Source: Apostichopus japonicus
Lineage: Eukaryota > Echinodermata > Holothuroidea > Aspidochirotida > Stichopodidae
NCBI RefSeq assembly: GCF_037975245.1
Contig: NC_092563.1
Span: 26,132,960-26,196,959 of the forward strand
Length of the DNA stretch: 64,000 nucleotides
Reading direction: 5' to 3'
Shown here: piece after piece, positions 28,601 through 40,600 of the stretch
Numbering within the stretch: the first letter of the stretch is position 1
Layout of the letters: each line of letters opens with the position of its first letter
Program-made: the position numbers and the translations under genes
Notes under the pieces: model-generated
Seen by the model: the letters and a program-made list of their open reading frames with translations, nothing else
Told to the model about the DNA's origin: nothing
Database searches by the model: none

Positions 28601-31600
28601 TACAGTGACAGCGCCATCATCTGGAGGGTAAATGTATCACTTACTTCAAACAAGTCTGTAATAAAATCTGCCATCGGGCTCTTCAACCTACTTACAATGA
28701 CATGCACATGTTTCTTGTAGTATATACACACTGTCTCTCTCCTCAGCATGAATAGGCCACTTAAAGTGAAACCTGCATAGCTGTCTTACAGATAGTAATA
28801 TGTTTACATGGTTTGCATTTACCCACACATGTGTTTTGCAGTATACAGGCAGTTTTTTCTCTCTTCAGCATAAATAGGACACATAACAAGAAAATACACA
28901 AATCTGTACAGTCGGTAGTTAAGAGAAAACCAAGTATAATTACCATTCCTATAATTGATATTCTTGACAAATATCCCTAAAATACAGCATTTTGGTGAGA
29001 ACCTCCCTCTTCCCAACACTTCACATATCTGATTCAGATAATTAAGGTTTAACTTACTACAAAACTGTTTAGAGCATAACCTTTGAATAACCTAACATAT
29101 AGGCTGGGAAAACAATGTGTGGTAACAAAACTAGAACAAAAAACTTTACCATGGTCGAGGAAAAGTTCGTCAGGGATTGGCTGTGGGTAAATGACAATAG
29201 GTTCTGATGGTGCCAGGAAAGACCACTTGTACTTGACCGGCATTGGACTGTTATTGGTGATGTTAACATAACGGGTGACCTCTGTGTCATTCAGGATACA
29301 GCCAAAGTCAACAATGTTTTTCTCGAATGTCAGGTTAGGGAAATAAACCTCTCCTTTCAAAGAAACGTAGTCCTGCGGAAGGAATATTTATGACAAAAGA
29401 AGACCTTTAAATAACAGTTTTCTAATTTTGAACATTGATACACACATATGACCCTCTAATTGAATTTGTTGTTTCTCTTTTTATATAAAAAATATATATC
29501 AACCACTTAATGAGATTCCTTCTATAAAATGCACTGACAATAAAATCTGTGAAAAAGACCCTGATTTCATGAAAAGACAATTTTAATCAAATGTGAAAAG
29601 ATTCCCAATTATCTCCCTTGGTAGTGAAAGATATTGTATTAGAATTATTAAAACCCAAGACAATGACCACAAATCTAACCTTTAGCATGACTTCACAAGC
29701 TACAGTATGTTAAGATATATAAATATTAAAAAATATCTCCAAGGCAATGAGATTTGAAAACACCATATATGTAGTAAGTACCCTTAACTTTCTCGTTAAT
29801 TTACATATATTATTATAACATGTTTAAGGTGCCTGCAGATATTTTTCATAAATTATATTCAAATATCAAACTTGTTAACTGAAAGTCCCTTTTCTCACCA
29901 AGTGAGGATGTTCTTTGTACTTCACGCTCAAGAACTTTTCAGTGATTCTAGAATGACAGTCATCCTGGTAGGCTGGGTCAAACTGGATGAGAAGTTCTTG
30001 GCTCTGGTTGATTCCAAGAGGAATGTACTGTACAGATGATAACATTTTTTTATAAAAAACAGAAACCATGAAATAAATTAATTTCAACATCTTAAAGAGG
30101 ATGCTGTGTATTCAAAATCATACATTTCCAGAAATGGCTTATACTTGATCTGGAAAAGTTGTAATGGAAACTTTGAAGTCAATAAAATAGTTTACGATCA
30201 AATGGAAGTACCAAACCAAAATTGGAATTCAGCTTTAATCAGGTTTCACGTTTGCAATATTTTGACTATCATCACAAAATGATGGTAACTGATCATCATG
30301 GAAGTCTCAATACTTTTGAGATCAGTTATTGAATAATGAATACAGTTAACTATGACAAATTAAGGCATATATCTAATCATAAATAACAATGATAACACAA
30401 ACTCACCATGCTAGTAGTTTCATCTCCTCGCTCATCGATGATTTTGAAAGGATGTTCCAGCTCTACCCAGCAGTTGAGTGGAAGAGATGACACATTCCTG
30501 ATGGTCAAATTGTCTTCCTGCTTCTCCAGCACATCATCAGGATACTAGAAAATCACAAAATGTTGGAAGATATTTGGCTTCAATACAAGATTATAATTCC
30601 ACATTATTTCTATCCTGTAAACTATTGTTGATTACTCATGACTTTTTGCATATCTTTAGGCAACCTTGCCGTCACCCAGCCTGAGCGTACCTCCCTACTT
30701 AATGGATTCCAAAGTTAATACATGTTAACACCTATTCTGTAATACCATATCAGGACTGCCTGGATATCCTTGCATGCAAACTATTCTCTCTGCCATGCTA
30801 GGTATTACACCAGATCCTTTGATTCATTTTGTTCAATGCTGTTGTCCAGAAGTATTTTGCAAGTAAAAGCAAGGAAAAAGGGATGTGACAAACACCAGTT
30901 GAAGAAGCTGGCAAATGAGAAATATTAGAAGCTAGAGGCAATTCAGAGTGAAAATTATAGCTGGTTAAAAATTTAAAATTATCTATAAAAAATTATATTA
31001 TATAAAAAATTTAAAATAGCTTCAAGTAAGGTTTTAGAAGAAACTACCTTGTCCACCCTAAAGAAGAGAGATCTTGCAGAGAATTCCAACACAGGACTGA
31101 TGAACTCAATGGTAACATCAGTTTTCATGATCCGTTCCTTGCCACTTGATCTGCCAATAATGGCATGACATAGCATCCTCTCTTTTACCTGCTTAGGCCT
31201 GATGATGAAACAAGAGAGAAACTAATGCAGAGAAACTAAGACAATGCAACACGAAACAAGTAGCTATAATTATTATCATTAATTTCCGAAGGTTCCTTCA
31301 GTGGAGTGTAAAGTGTCTTAAATGCCTTTATCAGAAAATGTTTAACCCAAAGAATATAAATTATATATATATATTAATTTGATATTAGAAAAATATATTC
31401 CACTTCATGTTCTATATTCCCTATGATTCAGGATTTATAAAGGGTAGGGTGTGGCCCTTTGATTGTTGGAAAACCTTCTAGGGGTGTAAATTTGTCAAGG
31501 TGAGAAATGGTGCATTCTGAGGTATCTATATTTAGATCTACACACTATGCTGTGCTGTTAACTACTCTCCCACCCCAGGATCTGCACCTGTGACATAACT

Positions 31601-34600
31601 AGAAACTCAAGGCAAAGACGATTAAAACTCACTCATTCGATTCACCTTCCAGGACCACATCAATACTCTGGCCAGCTTCAAGTTCAAACCTTGATGGAGT
31701 GAGGGCAAAAACGGGTCTTGGAGGAGGTTTGGGCGGAGGCATTCTCTGCAAACACAGAAATGGTAACGTTTGAAAATTAAACACATTTCAATAATGACTT
31801 TAAAATAAGAACGAAACTCAATCATCCTTTTATTATAATTCATTTCGTGTTAGTACAGTATTCACAAGCAGATGTTTCACTGGAAATTTTTTGCTCTGCT
31901 CAGGGTATGTATTTCTACATATTTGCATAGATCTCTGTTTGTGTACTTTTTTCTCATTAAGTGTTATGATTAATGATGCACAAATTCAAAATAATAATTA
32001 CTTTGAAGATGATTGTTCACTACCTGATACTATTCTAAATTTTCCACTATTATGGATGCAGAGCTTCCTTACTAAAACGCATCAGCTTACATATATACAA
32101 AAACATAATTATGAGACTTGAGAAATTAAATATGGAGTACCACAGGGGTCTATTCTTGGCCCACGCTTATTCACGATCTACATCAATGACATATGCCAGG
32201 TCTCAGACAGATATAGATATGTACATTATACTGTACGAGACAAATGGTTGTTACCTGATACTTCACATCTAGAGGATTGTATTCAAAGTCTCTGCTTTTG
32301 AATTTGATTGGGTTGAAGCCTTCGGTACTCCAGAATAATTGCTGGTGCCTTCTTCCTTTATTTGTGAGAGTGAACATCCTGCGACAAGGGCCATTGCTGT
32401 ACATAAAGAGTGGCATTGTCAAACGGTTACTTGTTCCAGAGTTAGTTGTAGGATATATGTAAGAATAACTAACATTCAGAATAACAATTAATACTTGAAT
32501 ATTAATTTTAAGGACTGCAGAATCATTACAGGATTCTAACGCCATAATCTTTCATTCCCGATTGCAAAAGGAATGTAAAATTAAAGATGTTTTTTAAATT
32601 GTACATTTTTTTAATAATAATAATAATAATTTATTCTTATATAGCGCTTTACATCAAAAGAATGATCTCAAAGCAGCTTCACAGAAACGCATAAAAAAAA
32701 AAAAATAAAAAAAAAATATATAAAAAAATACAACTTAAAAAGTATTACAGCTTAAAAATAATACAATCTAAAAATATTGCATCCTAAGAATTACAGAAAT
32801 AAATAACAAACAATAATTAATAAAAAAAATAAATAAAAAAAATAAATAAAAAAAATCAGAAATTAAAGACAAAAGCAATAAAATATGACAGCATACAATA
32901 AAACTAAAATACTAAACTATTACAGCCGAAGAAATAGCAACAATAAGACTATCAAAACAAAAATAGAAAATAAATTTCAATATAAAACAATCAAAACATG
33001 GCAAGATGGTAACACAATCAATATGACTGGAGGTTTAAAAAGAATAATACTTTCGAAAAAGGTGAGTTTTAAGGTGTGCCTTAAAAGCATTTAATGATGG
33101 AGCTGCCCTGATGTCATTGGGGAGTGCATTCCATAGATCAGGTGCAAAATAGGCAAAGGATCGTGCGCCAAAGCTTTTTTGGGCGAATCTGCCAGGCTCT
33201 AGTCGTATCTCCATAGAATGTCTGTTCCTCTGTCGTGTGCGATTTGCAATCTGCATGGGCTCTGGAAGAGCCTGACGACTGATCAGAGAGCCAAGATAGT
33301 GAGGGGCAGTGCCATTTATAATATTGAAAGTTATGACTAGAGACTTAAATTCGATCCTTGCGGAGACAGGTAACCAATGAAGGTCAATCAATATGGGTGT
33401 GATGTGTTCGTGCCTCCTGCTCCGTGTAACCATGCGTGCTGCCGAGTTTTGAATCAATTGAAGACGTGCCAGTTGCTGTTGCTCAATTCCATATAATAAA
33501 CTATTACAATAATCAAGGTGCGATGTAACAAATGCATGAATTAATCTTTCTGTGCTTGTGCGATCTAAGAGCTTACGAATTTTCCCAATACGATACAATG
33601 AGTATGATGCTGACTGACAAATTTTTGAAACATGACTTGACATAGAACTGAATTCATCAAATTGCACTCCTAAATTTCTGACAACGGAAATGGGTTTAAC
33701 ATGAGTAACACCAACTCTGAAACTAGATATGTCTGCTTGAACTTTTCGGAATTTACTGTGAAAATGAATTACTTCTGTTTTGCTATCATTGAGTACAAGT
33801 CGATTTGCTGCCATCCACTCACGAATATCATCTATGCATTTTTCAGGTATGAATTTCCAGTCAGATAGATTTTTACACGAAAAATACAGTTGTGTATCAT
33901 CGGCAAAAAGCATAAAGTCAATATCATTGGCTAAAATAATGTCTTCAAGTGGGGATGTATACAAGGTAAAAAGAATCGGCCCAAGACCGCTTCCCTGTGG
34001 TACACCGCAGAATAATGGTTCATCGTCCGAATAACAATTGTCAATACAGACACGTTGAGTACGTCCTCGAAGATATGAATCGAACCACTTTAAAGCAATA
34101 CCATTTATGCCAAACCGATGCTCCAAACACTGCAGTAAAATATCGTGGTCAATTGTATCGAATGCGGCGGTAAGATCGAGTAGGACTAAAATGCACTCTT
34201 TATGATTGTCCATTGAAACTAGAATGTCATTTCTTACACGAAGCAACGCGGTTTCTGTGCTATGGTTTCTTCGGTATGCAGATTGAAATTTCGAATAAAG
34301 AGAGAATTGGTTAAAATATTCATCAGTTTGATTTAAACACATGTTCTCTAAAAATTTATGTTCAAATAAAAGGTTGGAAACGGGACGATAATTTGATAAA
34401 ACATCAGGATCCAGTCCGGGCTTTTTCAATAATGGTCTGACAAGAGCGCGTTTATGACGTCGCGGAACAGTCCCTGCTTCGAAGGAAGTGTTGGCAATGT
34501 TAACGAGATCATCCACTAGTTCTGGTAGGCAAAGTTTAACGAGCTGAGTTGGCATCGGATCGAGCGCTGAAGATTTCGAGTTCATAGCTGAAATACATTT

Positions 34601-37600
34601 GGTCGCGTCGTCACGGGTAATTGGCTTGAAGTTCGAAAAGCTATGACTAGGTGGGCACGGTGATAAACTTGGCTTTGTAACATCATGGAATGTATCGCGT
34701 AATTTCCTGATCTTCCCACAGAAAAAGTCAGAGAAATCTTGCGCCATTTGCTGGGGATCGTTGTGCTTAGGTAGGATGGCACCAGTTGACTTCTTGTCTC
34801 CTGTGATCTCATCAACCACGGCAAACAGCTTCCTGGTGTTGGCGGACTTTATGCGAGAACGGTGGTACTGAGTTTTAGCTCTCTCGCATTCGTCATGGTA
34901 AGATGTTCGGGCACCATGGAATATTTGCTTGTTAATCTCCAGCGGTGAGCTGAGCCAAGCTCATTCTAAACGGCGAACATTATTCCTCAGAAGTCGGAGT
35001 TCATCTGTGTACCACGGAGCTCGAGCTTTGTTCACAATTACCTTCTTTTTCGCAGGAGCAAGCATATCCATAACGTCAGACTGTTTTTTACCGAAGTTGA
35101 CTGATAACGTGTCAACTGAAATGCCGTACTCACCATCACTGTCAACAGGCTTGTATTTTTTAATCGCCTCTACCAGCTGGTCACTTCGAATAGATCGAAT
35201 GTTCCGTATAACACGTGTAGTTTTTGTCGCGTGGGGTCGTGAAATGTCCGTGATGAATTTTATCAAGCTATGATCAGAAGGTAGACTGTTGTCATTGGTG
35301 ACATCACTGATGGTGCAGATTGGTGATTCGATCGAGCGGGTGATTACCAAGTCCAAAGTATGACCGCTAGCATGGGTCGATCCACGAACAAGTGGTACAA
35401 GATTCATACTACAGAGTAAATCATGGAATTTCAAGGCGTCACCATTTGTAGCATTGTCGACATGGATGTTGAAATCTCCAAGAATAATGAGGCGACCTGG
35501 TGCAATTACTAAAACCTCCAAAAATGATGCAAATTCAACCAGAAAGTCTGCAGTTTTGCAACCATTGGTTCTTGACGGTGGGGGCCGGTAGGTAAGTACG
35601 ATGCGTGTGGTGACGTCATTAACTGTGACAGTCAGATCAACATGTTCGAAGGATTTGAACAATCCAGAGTTCATCTTCTTCACCTTATAATAGGAGCGAA
35701 TAACGAGCGCTACTCCACCTCCTTTACGGTTTGCGCGGGGCCGTTGATAAACATTATAACCGCTCAATGACGCTTTAAATTCGCTCACAGCACATTGTCG
35801 ATGTTCCCCAATCCAGGTTTCTGTTACAGCGAAAATGTCTGTATCATTCTCAACAATGCTACTACACACGGCCGCAATTTTGTTGTTGATGGAGCGGGCA
35901 TTCCATAGGCTGAAGGAGAGTTTGCGATTGCGGTGAAAAGAGGAAATTCGCTTTACTGTCAATAGATTTTGATTTTCGATACCGCGGTTTTGTTGTTGTT
36001 GATATGACCTAGTATGGTCACGGTTTCCCACAACAGTTTGGATGGGTTTAGGGGCTTTTGTACAATCAATAGCAATCAGATTGTCAGTGTTTGATCCAGG
36101 TCCACAGGAAAGCTCATAATTAGGTGAAGTAATAATTACCGGTATCCGCCGCCTTTTCACCCCCTTGGTTCCTCTCTTTGTCCGGCGATTTTTAAAGCGA
36201 TTTGTAGCAGTAATCCCATTTGTAATTATTCGGTCGATAGTCTCAGGGCTCAACGGTATAGACCGCGGTATTGTACGGAGATCGATGAGCTCCTGCCTAC
36301 TGTAACTGTGTAGGTTAGGCTTAACATTAGGCATAGTGATAGGCCAATCCAACGAAACGTAAACAAATGTTAAAAATATCACAAGCGTAAAATAAACTTT
36401 CTTGATAAAATTTGAAAACGACTGCATCTCTGATGCATTGAATAAACCAATCAAAAGTATAGTCCATGAAATCGTGGTGTAAAACGTTGAATTAACCAGG
36501 CGAAATTTAATAGTTTGACGAGCATTATAGTCGAGGTGCTACCTGTGCAGGTGCTACCATCCGCTTTTTATGAAACCTTACAGACAATTCTGCTGGTAAA
36601 ACGGGCTACACCGTAACCGAATTTGACTGGTTTCTAAACTTCTGACATTTTGTTATGTAATTTATCATGGGAATGGTAACAATGAGTTCTGAAGCAGTAA
36701 CATCAAAGTTATTATTAAATGCATGTTTCAGTTCTAAACTTTTAATTCTAGAATATTGATAAAACTATTCCAAAGATAGTGTTTTTGCTTGCGGATCTTG
36801 CTTTTGTTGAACAGGGGGTAAAAGGTCAAAGTGCACAATCTTTTGGTGACAATAACAGCATTGTTTATTTTTTCAATTTTAGAAGAAAGGTTCAGTCTAC
36901 GGAACACAGAATTTAAGTAATACAATTGAGACTGTTGACAGCACAGATCTTTGACCCAGTAGCATGGGGGGTGTTCCCAGGATAAGATACATCATTGAAA
37001 ATTATCATTTTTGAGATTTCACCAAGTTTTGTCTTATCTTGGAACCATTGCTAAGATTTGGATTGAATGCTAAGGGGTAATTGAATGACCATTGGTGGCA
37101 ATTTTGACTAATGTAAATCAATGGGGAGGGACGGGGAGGGGAATAAATGTTCTGGTAGGAGTAATTGGGGAGACAAAGAGGATCAAACATGATCAGCTAA
37201 ATGATAATGGATAGAAACCATACCTAAAATGATGTCCAAGGTCTATCAAGGGGGTGATCGGTGGGTTAGACACGATTGTACTTCCAAAGCCGTAGGCATG
37301 CACCTTGACAAATCTTGTCTGACTGTACTTGAACTCAATGGCTAGTTTATCTTGAAATCTGGAGAAGAGGAAAGAGCGATTGATGGTAAACTTGAATGAA
37401 AAGTTGATTTGACTCAAATTCATACTAACCAAGGGGTAAAATTTGTTTAGATATTGAAAGATATATTTTGCATATATCCTCAATGTATAAGGCTTAGCTA
37501 TATTCCTATACATAGGAAAGATTAAAACGCATCTGAAATACAGTGAAATATTAACAAATTATCTGCACTGCATAATGATTACAGAGGCTTATACACAGTA

Positions 37601-40600
37601 TAAAAAAGGCATATTGCAATATACATTAGGTTATGTTAGTCATAGCCACACTATTCAGGATTTTTTCCTTCCATTTTTGAAAGACATCTGTGTGTCCTTC
37701 AATATAATTATATCAGTTAATATTATATGGTATATGGGGAAGAAATAATTAAATTAATGGTTTCAAGAATCAGTGACTGTATAGGTGGAACATCAAAGTC
37801 AGCTGTAGATACTGCAGACAGAGCATTAAGACAGCTGGAATTATTTGCACCTGATATTATCATCCAAGTTGACAGTAAGTTTGACTTCAACACATTCCTC
37901 TGGTGGTATCACACCTTCAGCTGGTTCCACCTTCCAAAGAGATTTTGGTCTCATCTACAGACAGAAACAAAAACATTGCAAAATGAGAAACTTCCAAACA
38001 TTTATTAACGATATTTGACAGAATTTGTACATAGTTTGTACAATAGATCAGTTGACAAAGTGCTAAAGTTACTTAGTAGTAGTAGTAAGTTGAGTCTCGT
38101 CTATCCGACATGCTCAGTGATTAACCTCCGCCACGTATCACGATCTTGCGCAAGGTTTATTGCTTCCTCGAAATTGTTACTTGGTGAAAAAGTTACTTGG
38201 TGAATTAAAACTGCAAAAAATAGTTGCTTGGCTTTGTATATAATGTCCTTGTAGTTTACTGCTATTGGTTTGTATTACACTTGTAATTGAAAAGAAGTAT
38301 TTCTTTAGAAATCCATTCCTTAAGGATTTTTGACTTCTATAAAATATAATTTGATGTGATAACACAACTTGCAGTCCCTCAGGAAGATATTACATGGTCA
38401 ATTTTAAATGTCTGCCTACCTTGCACCTGTGAACAGCAAAATAAACCTTACACAACCACCTGGAATTTACAACTTGCTGAAATCATATAACTAGGTGTAG
38501 TTTTGATCACCCATTTTTACATTAATATGACATGATGGGCACAAGTCAAACAATTTCCCCTTTTTTAACAGTAGGTGCATGTTAGTCCATTGCTTTAGAA
38601 ATTTTAATGAATTTACTAAAAAAAATTACTTAAGTTTTAATTTCATAAAAAAAAACCCAACTGATTATCAATGGATGACATCAATAAAACCTATTGTAAA
38701 CATGTTAATTCTGACAATGTCTCGTTTTTCTGTGTTGAGTTATGATGCTCCAGAGGAGCTGACTTACCAGTCTGTGTGCTAGACTACAAAGTCCAGTCAC
38801 TTTAATCGATGAGCCAGCGATGTTTAAAAGGTCAGTTTCCAGAAATAAGAAAGTGTTATAGATATACAAAATGTGTACTAATAGCAGTGGTTTTAATGGT
38901 CTTCATTACATATCAAAATGTCTTTGTGTCCCACTTGGAGTAGGTCTACTCTTATTGTGAGTGACACTTGGCAGATCAATTAAACTTGATAGATAATTAG
39001 TAATCAGACACAAACCACCAGATTCAAGTTAAAATACAAATGGAATGTCAGCAGAATTCACACTCACCATGGCACAGATGAATGGAGCAGGAATCAGAGA
39101 TTCGTTGGACAAAACCACAGACTTTGAAAGATCTGAGAGCACTGGTGTCTGGCCCCAGTCGAGTTCCACAGGGTCAACATGAACCACTGGTCCTTCACCC
39201 ACACACATCAGCTGTACTTGCTGAAACAAGAAATGAAACATACATTTCACTCTTACATTTAACTCTTACCAATGCATTTTTGTATAGGTAATCAGAGAGC
39301 TACACATGAATAACAAAGTGAAAAAAGGGACAGTAAGAGAATAGACCTATACACATTTCATGTTCCACTTTATTCACATCTTCATACCAGTACCTGTCAT
39401 ACCAGTCCATATAATGCCACTCATCAGTTTCCAATGTTTGCATGAGGCTGGCCAGTAACATATGTATCAATTGAAGAAACTTCCAGGTTAACATATAAGA
39501 ACTGCACCTTTTTTTTAAGTTACAGCTATACACATCTAATACTGAAAGCATAAATCTTGTTAGTATTGTTGTATGAAACAGTTCACCATAAATAACGAGC
39601 CAATCATTCTTTACAGGAGAAATATCAAATTTAATGAGAAATGTGATGTAATCCTGCATATATTAGGTACATACCAATGGTGGCTGAATGGAGCCAAATA
39701 TGCTAAATTCAGCAAGGGTATCAATCTCCTCCAAGGCTCTTGGAGTGATCACCATGGCAATTTCAGCTGTAGACTGAGCAGGGATTATCCCAGAAGGTTG
39801 AGGACTCGAATACAGAAGAGCAGTTGTTTCATCAACTTCCTACAAATTGAAATTCAAAAATGAATTATTTAAACTACATGGCTTTGTTAACTTGTCTATG
39901 GCAACTTTAACAATCTTACAAAGACATGTTTCATAAGTTTAGCCCTATCACAGGACTGGATAGTCAGTTGGTTGAAAACTTGGGCTTGGGTAGACTATTC
40001 ATTTCTTTTCTTTGCTCTTGGCATACAATTTTCTCTAATCATTTTTTGTCAATATTTTATTTTTTGCAATGGCAACCACCCCATCCCCTCCTCCTCAATG
40101 TTTGGATCTTGATGCCCTGTATAGGTATTTAGGTAACATATATATATGTTGTGTCACCTGAACCTGATGTCCCTGTAGAGGTACTAGTGTTACATATATA
40201 TGCTGTGTTACCTGGGCTTGATGCCCTGTTGTGTTACCTGAGCTTGATGAACCCTGTATAGGAACTAGTGCTAAATATATGCTGTTTTACCTGAGCTTGA
40301 TGCCCCTGTATAGGTACTAGGGCTACATGCTTATGTTGTGTTTCCTGACCTTGATGCCCCTGTATAAGTACTAGTGTTGAACATATGCTATTTTACCTGA
40401 GCTTGATGCCCCTTTATAGGTACGAGGGTCACATATTTATGTTATGTTACCTGATCTTGATGACCCTGTGTAGATACTTGGATTACATATTTATTTTGTG
40501 TTACCTGACTTTGATGCCCCTGTGTAGGTACTAGGAATACAAACATATGTTGTGATACCTGAGCCTGAGGCCTTGAGTAGGTACTAGGATTACATATATA

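Larger units (their letters stand above)
32608..36560 (-). mobile_element. CR1/L2-like non-LTR retrotransposon (LINE), nearly full length
   Basis: Read on the minus strand, an APE-type endonuclease comes first (36454-34961): SLWNARSINNK, VTETWI, RPRANRKGGGVAL, LGDFNIHVDN and LPSDHSLI are the catalytic and substrate-binding blocks. A reverse transcriptase follows in the same frame (34819-33035): PVSNLLFEHKFLE, GVPQGSGLGPILFTLY and the catalytic FADDTQLYF. The C-terminal LHWLPVSARIEFK and LWNALPNDIR segments are typical of CR1/L2-like elements. The 3' region is A-rich and ends GCGCTATATAAGAATAAA plus an ATT repeat (32608-32650 on the plus strand). The two halves are separated only by TGA at 34961-34963. 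The 5' boundary near 36.5 kb is estimated. It lies in HYDIN intron 17, sense to the gene. Confidence 0.92.

Noticed and set aside
37700-37840. Possible HYDIN exon between exons 16 and 17
   Set aside because: Acceptor-like CTGCAG and CTACAG are present but both readings hit a stop in the needed phase, and exon 16 joins exon 17 correctly.
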